Shown here piece after piece: positions 43,751-52,703 of a stretch of DNA of 64,000 nucleotides. The DNA lies in the NCBI GenBank assembly GCA_017999985.1, contig JAGNKU010000007.1:186001-250000 (forward strand). Direction: 5' to 3'. The DNA is from Phycisphaerae bacterium. GTDB taxonomy: Bacteria > Planctomycetota > Phycisphaerae > UBA1845 > Fen-1342. Within the stretch, counting starts at the first letter, position 1; each line of letters starts with the position of its first letter. The notes beneath the pieces were generated by a model. It made no database searches. It was not told the origin of the DNA and saw only the letters and a program-made list of their open reading frames with translations. The position numbers and the translations under genes were made by a program.

Positions 43751-46141
43751 GTGCGCCCCACCGCGGACACACGGATGGCAAGCCGAGCGGTACATTCCTG
43801 CGCGCAGCGCGTAGCCACGGAAGCGCTGGCACACGAAGAGCTTAGCGACGCCGAACGCGACCAGGCGGAGCAGCATGTCGCGCAGTGTGCCAGTTGCCGC
43901 GCGCTGTACCGGCAATTGACCGTCAACCGCCTCCCGAGAATCCGGAACTACACCATTCTGACCGAACTGGGGCGCGGCGGCTTTGGCATCGTCTACAAGG
44001 CCGTCCACCACGGCAAGGGCCGCTGCGAGGCGCTGAAGCTCCTGTTCGGCCGCACCGCACAACGGACCGCGTATTTCGAAAACGAGGTCCGGCTGGTCGC
44101 GCAACTACGGCATCCGAACATTGCGACGCTCTACGACGCCAGCCTGCACACCACCCCGTTGTACTACACGATGGAGTTCGTGCAGGGTGAGCACCTCGAC
44201 GATTACTTCCGGTCCCACGAGGTTTCGCTGGAGGAACGGATCGAGCTCGTCAAGACCGTGGCGATGGCCGTCGGGTACGCCCACCGGCAGGGCGTGATCC
44301 ACCGCGACCTCAAACCACAGAACATCCTGGTTGATCCGCAGGGGCAGCCCCGGATCGTGGACTTCGGCATCGCCAAGCGGCTGGGGCTGGATGCCAGCCA
44401 CCCGCCGGCGGGAGACGATCCGCAGCTCCGGGAGGGTGCGCTGGGCACGTTCGGGTATATCGCCCCGGAGCAGCTCGCCGGGCAGGAAGTGGACGCGCGT
44501 GCCGACATCTACGGCCTGGGGGCGCTGCTCTTTCACGTTATCACCGGCCAGCCGGCGCGCTTCGCGACCGAGGTCGAGCGCCTGACGGAGATCCTGCACG
44601 AGCGGCAAGTCAGCCGGGCTGACGATCTCGCCGCGATCATCGCGTGCTGCGTCCGGCCGGCGCCTGAAGAGCGCTACGCGAACTGCGACGCCCTGGTCGC
44701 CGATCTGAACAACTACCTGGCGGGGCGGGTCATCATGGCCCACGCCAACTCAACCCCCGGCTATCGCATCGCGCGGGTCGCCGCCCTGGTCCTGCGCAAC
44801 TATCCGCGGACCGTGCAGGTCGCGGCGTTGCTGTTTGTCGCCGTGGTGTTGGTGGCCCTCTGTCGCATCCAGGGCGCGGGCGGGTTCGTGCCAGCGGGCG
44901 CGGCGGCCACACCGACGGTTCTGGTCGGGTTCACCACGGAAACCCAGGACGCGTTGCAGGGAGGCGCTCTGGGCGCAGAACTGCCCGCGCTGGACCCCGC
45001 GAACCCGAAGAGCTATCGCGTGCTGTACGGCCGGGTGCTGGAGAAGCTCGCCGAGGCACACCCCACGGTGGTGGTCTGGGACTATTTTTTCCCCATGTGC
45101 CAACCGGAGTTTGATCCAGCATTCACGCGCGGGTTGCGCGCTGTTCAGGCGCCCGTAATCGTCGGTGCCAAGACGATGGACGCGAACGCCGAGCCAGCCC
45201 TGTGTCCCGACATTCGCGCTGCGGTGCACGGGTGGGGACTCCTGGCGAGCACGCCGCCGAAACCGGGCGAATCGAACGTGTACCCGGTGCTCGCAGTACA
45301 ACGCGGGCTCAATCCGCTCATACCGTCGCTGGCGATAGCGGGTTTCGCTGCCGCCCGTCATCCGGATTGCAGTCCGGACGTGCGCGTGGCGGGCAGCCAG
45401 CTCGAAGTCCGGTATCGGCGCCGGCAGGTACCGCCGGAGGGGCTGCGATTCCCGTACCGCTCGGATTTCATCCCCTTCATCCAGCGCCAGGAGGTTCTAC
45501 CCGGGTCCACCGAGCTGGAACCGGGCGACGGGTGCTACTTCGGCGGATTCGGCGCGCGCCGCCTCCCCGAATGGGCCCGGAACGCGATCCGCATGGAGGA
45601 CGTGCTGACCGGCGACGCGTCGTGGTTGCGGGAGAAATTCGCCGGCCGCGCGGTCCTGATCGGGCAACTGATCCCCGGCATTGATCAACACGAAACCGCG
45701 TCGGGCGAAGCGGCCTTCGGGTGTCAGATTCAGGCGATGGTCCTGGCGGACCTGCTCGCGGGTGCGCTGAGCTATCGCTTTGCCCACGAGGAACTGGTCC
45801 TGCTGATTCTCTGCGCGTGTGTCGGCGGCGCGCTGCTCGCTGGCCTCGTCCCAGTCCAGCCCGGCCCTTCCCTGCGGCTGTGGATCGGCTTGGCCGCCGC
45901 GCTGGTCATGGGGGCCGCCGCGACGGCGATGTTCCTGACGCAGTCGCCAGGGACGCCTGGGATGAACCGGATCGGGCTCGGGATTTGCGCCGCGCTGGCC
46001 GGCGCAGGCACCACCCTGATCGTCAAGCTGCTGCACCAGCGTCAGTTGCGGTTGACGCCCGGCATCGTGTGGGTAGCGGACAATACCGGCGCATCGACGA
46101 CGGTCCTGGCGTCATCGGCGGCGTCCCTCCCGAATGCATAG
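43751..46141 (+). CDS. Ser/Thr protein kinase with N-terminal zinc finger and CHASE2 sensor
   Basis: The frame from GTG 43751 gives 796 residues (ATG 43775 is an alternative). Residues 42-49 carry H-x3-C-x2-C, the zinc motif of anti-sigma (ZAS) domains. Residues 67-335 are an active Hanks-type kinase: GRGGFG loop, Lys96 in EALK, HRDLKPQN with Asp186, DFG at 204-206 and APE. A membrane helix (about 357-375) precedes a periplasmic CHASE2 domain of about 265 residues, recognisable by DPANPKSYR, VVWDYFFP and FAGRAVLIG. About three more helices follow, then a short tail. It should sense an external signal and phosphorylate cytosolic partners, plausibly through the FHA and sigma proteins nearby. 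Confidence 0.9.
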   Translation: MRPTADTRMASRAVHSCAQRVATEALAHEELSDAERDQAEQHVAQCASCRALYRQLTVNRLPRIRNYTILTELGRGGFGIVYKAVHHGKGRCEALKLLFGRTAQRTAYFENEVRLVAQLRHPNIATLYDASLHTTPLYYTMEFVQGEHLDDYFRSHEVSLEERIELVKTVAMAVGYAHRQGVIHRDLKPQNILVDPQGQPRIVDFGIAKRLGLDASHPPAGDDPQLREGALGTFGYIAPEQLAGQEVDARADIYGLGALLFHVITGQPARFATEVERLTEILHERQVSRADDLAAIIACCVRPAPEERYANCDALVADLNNYLAGRVIMAHANSTPGYRIARVAALVLRNYPRTVQVAALLFVAVVLVALCRIQGAGGFVPAGAAATPTVLVGFTTETQDALQGGALGAELPALDPANPKSYRVLYGRVLEKLAEAHPTVVVWDYFFPMCQPEFDPAFTRGLRAVQAPVIVGAKTMDANAEPALCPDIRAAVHGWGLLASTPPKPGESNVYPVLAVQRGLNPLIPSLAIAGFAAARHPDCSPDVRVAGSQLEVRYRRRQVPPEGLRFPYRSDFIPFIQRQEVLPGSTELEPGDGCYFGGFGARRLPEWARNAIRMEDVLTGDASWLREKFAGRAVLIGQLIPGIDQHETASGEAAFGCQIQAMVLADLLAGALSYRFAHEELVLLILCACVGGALLAGLVPVQPGPSLRLWIGLAAALVMGAAATAMFLTQSPGTPGMNRIGLGICAALAGAGTTLIVKLLHQRQLRLTPGIVWVADNTGASTTVLASSAASLPNA

Positions 46142-46164
46142 CTTACGGCTGCTCCCCCTGCCAC

Positions 46165-46195
46165 GAACCGACCGCGGCGATCGCCGGGTCGGTTC
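46165..46195 (+). terminator. Long hairpin downstream of kinase gene
   Basis: GAACCGACC pairs with GGTCGGTTC (9 bp). Inside is the 10-bp palindrome GGCGATCGCC, separated by GC and G bulges. It lies 24 bases after the kinase stop, with no T-tract. Confidence 0.55.
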
Positions 46196-46249
46196 ATCAA
46201 TGCCGGTGACTCACCGGGTGCGTGCGCCCCGTGAGTGCGACCGCGAATC

Positions 46250-46378
46250 TCAAGCTACCCAGCGCGACCCGGTGGACCAGACTACCAGCAGCACCAGGAG
46301 TGTCGCCGACACGGCCCACAGGCCCTGAGCGACATAGACGCTCCACTGAACCTCAGTGGCGGTGTAAGAGGGTGGCAT
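46250..46378 (-). CDS. Possible 42-residue membrane peptide
   Basis: The ATG at 46378 has GGAGGG 9 bases ahead on the minus strand. It encodes 42 residues: a short polar start (MPPSYTATEVQW), a single hydrophobic helix of about 20 residues (VSATLLVLLVV core), and a basic WVA end. This is a plausible tiny inner-membrane protein within the kinase-FHA spacer. No similarity is known to me; it may be spurious. Confidence 0.4.
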   Translation of the reverse strand: MPPSYTATEVQWSVYVAQGLWAVSATLLVLLVVWSTGSRWVA

Positions 46379-46856
46379 GTTGCCTAGCCCTCCACCCCAA
46401 GTGTGACGAGTTGGGAAACCAGCGAGATGAACTCGAAAAACCACGAAAAGAACATTACATACCTCTCTTTCGTGCGTTTCTCGCTCCGGAGGGCCTGCCC
46501 TCCGCTTCCAATCCCGACCGACGAGACGAATATCTCAATCGTCGGCAGCTCTGAGCTGTGCTGGACCGGCGTATTGATGGCTATCGACCGATTCCACCCC
46601 CAGGGCTAAATTAGCTGGGCCCCGAACGAGAGTTTTTTTGCAGCCGCGCAGAATCCGCGCGAGACGTGCCATTTCGGTATCGCTCCCGGACCAATACCCC
46701 ACCACCAGCCTTGTTGTCGAATATCACCCCCCTGCCGGCGAATACCCGTCCGGCGGGCGTGGCGTCCGAACCGTCCAGGTTCGGGTCGCCGGCTCGTCGG
46801 CCGAGCGTGGTAGAATCCCGTCGCAGTTCGCAGGCGACGCAGTACGAGGACCGAGA

Positions 46857-48443
46857 ATGTTTGCCCGCTGGCTTTTTGTCCGACTGCACGCGGCCGAGAA
46901 GGCCCTCCGGGACGGGCGGCTCGACGACGCGTACGCCGCGGCGGCCAAGCCGGAGCATCGCGCCGACCCGCGCTGGCAGCAACTGCTCGACGAGCTTGTC
47001 AAGCCGCTGGTGGCCCGCGCGCGTCTGGCACGTCAGGGTGGCCGGTACGACGCCGCGCTGGCCGACCTCGACAAGGTCACAGCCCTCGGCCGCGGCGGGC
47101 CTGACGTGGACGTCTTGCGGCAGGAAATTGCGGTGGAGCTGCGGCAGCACGTGGAACGGGACGCTGACCGGCGGGCGGCGGCCGGGCGTGTCGCCGAGCA
47201 CCTGGATGCCGGCCGGCTGGAGACGGGCCGGCTCAACGTGCAGCGTGTGGACGATCCGCGGCAGCGCGCGGAACTGGCCGAAGAGCTGGACATCCGCGTG
47301 CAGCGCAGCGCGCAACTGCTCCAGCAGGCAACGGCCGCGCTCGAGCGTGACGACGTGCTGGCCGCCGTACGCTACTGGCACGAGGCCTGTGAACGGCACG
47401 GACGCACGCGGGATTCCGATACGTTCGCCGCGCGGCTCGGCGCGGCGTGCCGAAAGGCGATCGAGACGTGGGTGGACGACGGGCGGATGGACTGCCTGGT
47501 TGCGGCGCGCAGCGGGCTCGGCGCCTTGTTGCCGATGGAGCCGACGCTGGCTGAGTCCGACCGGGTCGTAGGGTTGTGCATGCGGGCCGTGAGCCAGTTC
47601 TCAGCCGCGGACTACGCCGGCCTGCGGCAGACGCTGCTGCGTCTGAAGGCGGCGCGCGGCAGGGTGTCGTGGGTCGAGGGCGCGCTCAAGGCGCTGGCCG
47701 GCATCGTGGAAGGCCAGGATGCGCTGCTCGCCTCTCCGCTGGGGCTGTATGTCACGACGGCGGAACCGGCGGCGCGGCGTGCGAGCCCGACCGGCCACAC
47801 GGACACGGCCGCCGGTGCGATCGCGGCGCCGGACGCGCTGCGGATCGACCGGCCTCTGTTGATGCTGGTGGATGGCGGCGGAAGCTGCCTGCTGGTGCAC
47901 GAGGACCGTGTCCGCATTGGCCGCGCGGGCAGCTCGATGACGGTGGAAGTGCCGGTGCCGGGCGACCTGCAATCGCACCACGCCGACGTCGTGCGCCATG
48001 GCGAGGACTATTTCCTGACGGCGTACGGGCCGGTGGAAGTCAATCATCGGCGGGTGACGCATACGCTGCTGCGGGATGGCGATCGCATCGCGCTGGGCGG
48101 GCAGGCGAAGATGGTGTTCTGCAAGCCCAGCGCGAAGAGCGAATCGGCGGTGTTGCGCCTCTCGCACCGCTGCCGGTTGCCGCAGGATGTGGGCGACGTG
48201 GTGCTGTTCCGGCAGACCTGCCTGATCGGCCCCACGGAAAGCTGCCACCTGCGCACGCACGACAGCCAGGGCCAGGTCGTGCTGTTCGAGCGGGGCGGCG
48301 GGCTGCACGCGCGGCCGACCGCGGAACCGGCCTGGCAGAGCAGCCCGTCGCGGCCGGTGCGCACGGGCGAGACGATGGAGTTCGGTGAGCTGCGTCTGAC
48401 GGTCAAGCCGTACGAGCTACGGGGCTGGAGCGCGGAAGCCTAG
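46857..48443 (+). CDS. FHA-domain protein with helical N-terminal region
   Basis: The ATG at 46857 has GAGG about 8 bases ahead and gives 528 residues. Residues 1-290 are helical and Arg/Ala-rich with TPR-like spacing (GRYDAALADLDKV). Residues 335-425 form an FHA-type fold: VRIGRAGSSM, the SHHADVV block (in place of the usual SxxHA), then an Asp/Asn turn and LRDGDRIALG. A second, degenerate FHA-like unit is in the last 90 residues. FHA domains bind phosphothreonine peptides, so it is the natural reader for the adjacent kinases. A 55-base gap separates it from the second kinase, suggesting one operon. Confidence 0.82.
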   Translation: MFARWLFVRLHAAEKALRDGRLDDAYAAAAKPEHRADPRWQQLLDELVKPLVARARLARQGGRYDAALADLDKVTALGRGGPDVDVLRQEIAVELRQHVERDADRRAAAGRVAEHLDAGRLETGRLNVQRVDDPRQRAELAEELDIRVQRSAQLLQQATAALERDDVLAAVRYWHEACERHGRTRDSDTFAARLGAACRKAIETWVDDGRMDCLVAARSGLGALLPMEPTLAESDRVVGLCMRAVSQFSAADYAGLRQTLLRLKAARGRVSWVEGALKALAGIVEGQDALLASPLGLYVTTAEPAARRASPTGHTDTAAGAIAAPDALRIDRPLLMLVDGGGSCLLVHEDRVRIGRAGSSMTVEVPVPGDLQSHHADVVRHGEDYFLTAYGPVEVNHRRVTHTLLRDGDRIALGGQAKMVFCKPSAKSESAVLRLSHRCRLPQDVGDVVLFRQTCLIGPTESCHLRTHDSQGQVVLFERGGGLHARPTAEPAWQSSPSRPVRTGETMEFGELRLTVKPYELRGWSAEA

Positions 48444-48498
48444 GGACGCGCGATGAGCCGGCCCGGTGCCAGAAGCCGGGTCGAGCGGAGGAAGAGAC

Positions 48499-50778
48499 GT
48501 GGCGTACACGTTCAAGCATGGTGATCGGCCGCTGGAAGGCGTCACAGTGCAGCGTGCGATCGGCCGCGGCGGGTTCGGCGAGGTGTATTACGCGCTGGCC
48601 GACTCGGGGAAGCAGGTCGCGTTGAAGTACCTGCGCGAGAACCCGGAGATCGAGCTGCGTGGCATCGCCCACGTGATGAACCTGAAAAGCCCGCACCTGA
48701 TCACGATCTACGATGTGAAGCGAAACCCGGCCGGCGAGCCGTTCGTCATCATGGAATATGTGAGCGGCCCGTCGCTGCGTGAGCTGCTCATGGCGGAGCC
48801 GGGGGGGTTCAGCGTCCAGAAGGCCGCGTTCTTCCTGAGTGGGATCGCGAAGGGCCTGAGCTACCTGCATGAGCGCGGCATCGTACACCGCGACCTGAAG
48901 CCGGCGAACATATTCTACGACGACGGCTACGTGAAGATCGGCGACTACGGGCTCAGCAAGCACATGTCCGTGTCGCAGCACAGCGGCCAGACGGTCAGCG
49001 TCGGCACGGTGCACTACATGGCGCCGGAGATCGGCTCGGGGAGCTACACGAAGGCCATCGATATCTACGCGCTCGGCGTGATCCTGTACGAGATGCTGAC
49101 CGGGCGGCTGCCCTACAGTGGCGCGAGCATGGCCGAGGTGCTGATGCGGCACTTGCGCGATCGGCCGGACCTCAGCGGCATACCGCAGCCGTTTGCCGGG
49201 GTCATCGCCAAAGCGCTCGCCAAGGACCCGCAGGAGCGCTACCAGGACGCGGACGAGATGCTCGCGGCGATCATGGAATCCGGCGACGTCGGCCGCAGCA
49301 TCGACTCGTTCGATGCCACCAGTCTGTCGCGGGTGCCGCGCGCGCCGGAAGCCAGCGACCAGGATCCGACGCTGACGTCGCCGCACCGGCCGTCGCCGCC
49401 GCCGCTGCCCTCGATGGACGTGCGGGCGCCGCTGCCGGGGCAACCGCTGCCCGAGCGCCTGCAGCGGAAGTTGGACCGGCTGAACGAGAAGCTGGCCCGC
49501 AAGGCGGCGAAGCTGGAGCAGAAGCTGGGGCCGCGGCGTGGTGGGGTTCCGATCCCAGCCGCGCCGGCAGCGACCCCGAAGGTCAATCGGCGCGGGCAGA
49601 TGTTCGTGCTCCTGGCGGTAGCGGCCGCCATTTCGGTGGCCTTCGGGTCGCTGGCCGGTTCGGGGCGCAGCCCGGAGACATGGGCCGTGTGCATCGCGCT
49701 GTTCATCATCGGCGGCACGGTCGGCCCGCTGATCGCGCACCTGCGACTCCTCCGGAACTCGCCACTGCGGAACACGCTGCTCAGCCGGCTGGCGCATGCG
49801 AGCATGGCCGGGCTGTTGATGCTTCCGGCGTTCGGAATCGCAGCCGACGAACTGGACCACCGCTTTGCCGGCGACGTTTCTCAGTTGATCCTTGCGCCGA
49901 TCGTGGCGATCCTGCTCTGCGACTGGGGCAAGCGCATCGAAGCCGGGCGACGAGGCCGCGTGGACGGCTGGGCGGCCTTCTGGCCGGCACTGATCGGCTT
50001 TGTGTTGGCGCAGATCCTGGATCTTGAAAACTACGCCTGGGTGGCCGCCGGCATCTGCGCCGCGATCGCGCTGCTGACGCAGGCCGCGGCCAGCATGTGG
50101 CCGGCGGTAGCGACACCGACGCCTTTCGCGGTTCCCCCATTGCCGACCACGCCGCCGAAGAACGACGCCGCCGTTCAAGCGGTCGCGCCGCTGGCCGAGG
50201 CCGCGACATCGCTGGCCCAGGCAGCTGCCACGCAAGCGAGCAGTCCGCCGCCGCCGCCGGCCGAGCTCATCACCGCGAGCCAGCCTTCGTTCGTCGGGCG
50301 GACCGCGCACGCGGGGGTATCGTTTCTGGGCAAGGTGCTGCTGCTCATCGGGCTGGTCTGGGCGCTCGGGCAGGACCCGGCGCTGCACTATGCCCGCGAG
50401 TACGCCAACGAGGCGAGTGCGCACGGCGTCCGCGTGGACCGCGACATTCAGCAGTTGATCGACAGCGGTGTGCCCCGTGGGCTGCCGCTGATCCCGCTGG
50501 TGCTGGGCAGTCTGCTGCTCATGGCGGCCCGCCGCCGCGACGGCGTCCGACACTTCGTCCGCGGGGCGTGCGGCTACGGTCTGGTGTGCTTCGGTGCACT
50601 GAGTGCGATCCTGTGGGGCAGCCGCGGGCTACAAGGGCTGTTCGTCGCCGGGGACATGAGCGGGTGGGACGATCCGGAGTTCTGGGGTCCGATGCTGCTG
50701 ACGACCCTTGGCCTGGGCGTTGGGGCGCTGCTGCTGCTCTGGCCGGCGCAACGTGATAACAGGCCGATCGTGATCTAG
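48499..50778 (+). CDS. Ser/Thr protein kinase with multi-pass membrane domain
   Basis: The GTG at 48499 is preferred over one at 48466 because GGAGGAAGAG lies just ahead. The 759-residue protein has kinase blocks GRGGFGEVY, Lys43, HRDLKPAN with Asp132, and APE. The metal-binding motif is D149-Y-G instead of DFG, still compatible with activity. Residues 290-350 are a Pro-rich and then coiled-coil-like linker (LNEKLARKAAKLEQ). The C-terminal half has about ten hydrophobic segments with an Ala/Pro-rich loop between them. This polytopic sensor type has no obvious extracellular domain. It is 6 bases from the next gene. Confidence 0.9.
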   Translation: MAYTFKHGDRPLEGVTVQRAIGRGGFGEVYYALADSGKQVALKYLRENPEIELRGIAHVMNLKSPHLITIYDVKRNPAGEPFVIMEYVSGPSLRELLMAEPGGFSVQKAAFFLSGIAKGLSYLHERGIVHRDLKPANIFYDDGYVKIGDYGLSKHMSVSQHSGQTVSVGTVHYMAPEIGSGSYTKAIDIYALGVILYEMLTGRLPYSGASMAEVLMRHLRDRPDLSGIPQPFAGVIAKALAKDPQERYQDADEMLAAIMESGDVGRSIDSFDATSLSRVPRAPEASDQDPTLTSPHRPSPPPLPSMDVRAPLPGQPLPERLQRKLDRLNEKLARKAAKLEQKLGPRRGGVPIPAAPAATPKVNRRGQMFVLLAVAAAISVAFGSLAGSGRSPETWAVCIALFIIGGTVGPLIAHLRLLRNSPLRNTLLSRLAHASMAGLLMLPAFGIAADELDHRFAGDVSQLILAPIVAILLCDWGKRIEAGRRGRVDGWAAFWPALIGFVLAQILDLENYAWVAAGICAAIALLTQAAASMWPAVATPTPFAVPPLPTTPPKNDAAVQAVAPLAEAATSLAQAAATQASSPPPPPAELITASQPSFVGRTAHAGVSFLGKVLLLIGLVWALGQDPALHYAREYANEASAHGVRVDRDIQQLIDSGVPRGLPLIPLVLGSLLLMAARRRDGVRHFVRGACGYGLVCFGALSAILWGSRGLQGLFVAGDMSGWDDPEFWGPMLLTTLGLGVGALLLLWPAQRDNRPIVI

Positions 50779-50784
50779 CTGAGA

Positions 50785-51687
50785 GTGGCACACGTGGTGG
50801 AACAAGCTTTCGTGCCTAAGATCATGCTGCTTTTGCTGGGAGCGTTGGCGCTCGCCGGCGGCGTAGTGGCGATTATCGCCGTGGCGCGGCTGGCGATGCG
50901 CAAGCCTGTGGCCGGGGTGGTCACCGCAGTGGTGCTGCTCCTGGTGCTGGCCGCCGGCGCCGCGGCGGTGATGGTCGTGCGTGCGCCCGTGTACACAGCG
51001 GGACGAGCCTCTCGGCTCATGCCTGTCGCCGTCGAGGTACCGATGCCGCCGGCGCCGCCGGAAGCACCCCGACTCCAGCGGCCGCGCGCGGTCACAATCA
51101 CCCGGGGCGGAGTTGCCGACGAGCGCGGGCCCGAGTTCGTGACGATCGAGCTGGGCAACCTCGACATGTCGGAGATGCGCGCGGACCTCGATGAGCTGCG
51201 CGTTTCGGCGGGCGAGCAGGAGCTGCCGCCGCAGGCGACGGAGTCGGTGTCGAGGCTGGCGGAAGAGTCCATGCCCGAGCGGCTGTTCGAGTACTTCGAC
51301 CGCCTGGCCAAGGAAACGTCGCCGCCCGCCGAAGCGCTGCGGACACTGCGGACCGAGCTTAAGAAGCTCACTGGTTCCCAGCGGCGCGCGCTCGCCGCGA
51401 AGATAGCCGCTCAGCGTGACGCGATCGCGACCTATCGCCTCAAGGCCCTGAGCGACCTGGACGGCGACCCGCGGGACCCGGGGCACTACGGGGTCGAGGC
51501 CGAGCTGGAGCCCGACGCGATCTTGCGGCAGGCCGTGCAGGCGCGGGAAACGAGCCGGCGGGAACGGCCGAGGTTTACCCGGCTGTCCGCGCTCGGCACA
51601 TGCGGCGTGATCGTGGCAGCCGCCATCATCCTGAAGCTGGCGACACGGTGGAACCGCGCGACCGGCACTACCACCATCAAGGTCTAG
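50785..51687 (+). CDS. Membrane protein of unknown function in kinase operon
   Basis: The 300-residue protein starts at the GTG at 50785 (another GTG at 50794, and ATG at 50824). Two helices stand near residues 12-34 and 42-65. A Pro-rich stretch is followed by a helical domain of about 160 residues (RTELKKLTGSQRRALAAKIAAQRD), and a third helix lies at the C-terminus. It begins 6 bases after the kinase stop, so it is translated with it. Its role could be to modulate kinase activity; no homologous family is recognised. Confidence 0.68.
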   Translation: MAHVVEQAFVPKIMLLLLGALALAGGVVAIIAVARLAMRKPVAGVVTAVVLLLVLAAGAAAVMVVRAPVYTAGRASRLMPVAVEVPMPPAPPEAPRLQRPRAVTITRGGVADERGPEFVTIELGNLDMSEMRADLDELRVSAGEQELPPQATESVSRLAEESMPERLFEYFDRLAKETSPPAEALRTLRTELKKLTGSQRRALAAKIAAQRDAIATYRLKALSDLDGDPRDPGHYGVEAELEPDAILRQAVQARETSRRERPRFTRLSALGTCGVIVAAAIILKLATRWNRATGTTTIKV

Positions 51688-51797
51688 CACGGCGCCGCGC
51701 GGGGTCCGCGGAGCGCCCGCGGGTTGGCCGCCGAGCGCCCCGGCGGTATCCTGCCTGCGCGGCATGCGATCCGTGAGACCAAGGCAGGGCGCGAACG

Positions 51798-52697
51798 ATG
51801 GCCGGCGACGAAGCCGAGGCTTTCCTGATTGAAGCGGTGCGGCGCGGCGACCAGGTGGCCTGGCGCGCGGTGATCGAGCGCTACCAGGGGCGGATGCTCA
51901 GTTTTGCGCGGCGCATGCTCGCCGAGCGCAGTGAAGCCGAAGACCTCGTCCAGGAGACGTTTCTCGGCTTGCTGCGCAGCCTGCCGACTTACGACGCGAG
52001 CCGCGCGCTGGAAACCTACCTGTTCGCGATCCTGCGTAACAAGCTGCACGACTACCTGCGGCGGCGGCAGAAGGGCCAGCGCCAGAGCCTCGATCAACTG
52101 GAGATGGACGACGCCCCCGAGGCCTGGGTCGACGCCGACACGCCCAGCCGCTACCTGGCCAACCAGGAGAAACTGACCGCGCAGCGCGCGGCGCTTGTGG
52201 CGGGTCTGCGACAATGGGTGGAGCAGTGCACACAGCAGCGCCGCTTTCAGGATCTGATCGTCACCGAGATGCTCGTGGTGCTGGGGCTGCGGAACAAGGA
52301 GGTCGCGGCGGACCTGGAGCTGACCGAGCCGGCCGTCGCCGGCATCAAGTTCCGCGTGCTCGAGCAGTGGCGCAAGCTTGCGAGCGCCGCGCCGGGGGCG
52401 CAGGAATGGACCGAGGCCGACCTGGCGCTGGACAGCACGCTGGGGCGCATCTGGCGCGAAGAAGGCATCTCGTGTTTGAAACGCTCGACACTCGGGCGGT
52501 TCCTGCTGGGCACGCTGGATGAGGAATGGAACGAGTACATCGACTTTCACGTCCACCAGGCCGACTGCGACACGTGCAACGCCAACCTGGACGACCTGCG
52601 GAGCGAGGACGAACGCGACGCCGCTGCACACGAAAAGCTGCGTGAGCGGTGCTTTGCATCGAGCGTAGGATTCCTGTCACATTCCCCGGGGAAATGA
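51798..52697 (+). CDS. ECF sigma factor with C-terminal zinc-finger motif
   Basis: The 299-residue protein has region 2 (AEDLVQETFLGLLRSLPTYD) and region 4 (residues 150-195 with ELTEPAVAGIKFR as the recognition helix), separated by a 60-residue linker. The family is usually 170-200 residues. The extra 100 include a conserved-looking GISCLKRSTLGRFLLGTL helix and then H253-x3-C257-x2-C260, the zinc motif of anti-sigma factors. A sigma and a regulatory finger may thus be fused. It lies 110 bases after the membrane protein gene. It is a likely output of the kinase/FHA cluster. Confidence 0.88.
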   Translation: MAGDEAEAFLIEAVRRGDQVAWRAVIERYQGRMLSFARRMLAERSEAEDLVQETFLGLLRSLPTYDASRALETYLFAILRNKLHDYLRRRQKGQRQSLDQLEMDDAPEAWVDADTPSRYLANQEKLTAQRAALVAGLRQWVEQCTQQRRFQDLIVTEMLVVLGLRNKEVAADLELTEPAVAGIKFRVLEQWRKLASAAPGAQEWTEADLALDSTLGRIWREEGISCLKRSTLGRFLLGTLDEEWNEYIDFHVHQADCDTCNANLDDLRSEDERDAAAHEKLRERCFASSVGFLSHSPGK

Positions 52698-52703
52698 CGC
52701 GCG

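Larger units (their letters stand above)
46142..46856. other. 715-bp spacer between kinase and FHA genes
   Basis: Besides the hairpin (46165-46195) and the small minus-strand frame (46250-46378) I see a 7-bp stem at 46518-46545 (CCGACGA/TCGTCGG), a T7 run at 46633-46639, and TAGAAT at 46811-46816 upstream of the FHA gene. Base composition is more AT-rich than the flanks around 46400-46480. Confidence 0.5.

Noticed and set aside
46633-46639. T7 run as a Rho-independent terminator
   Set aside because: No stable stem precedes it on either strand.
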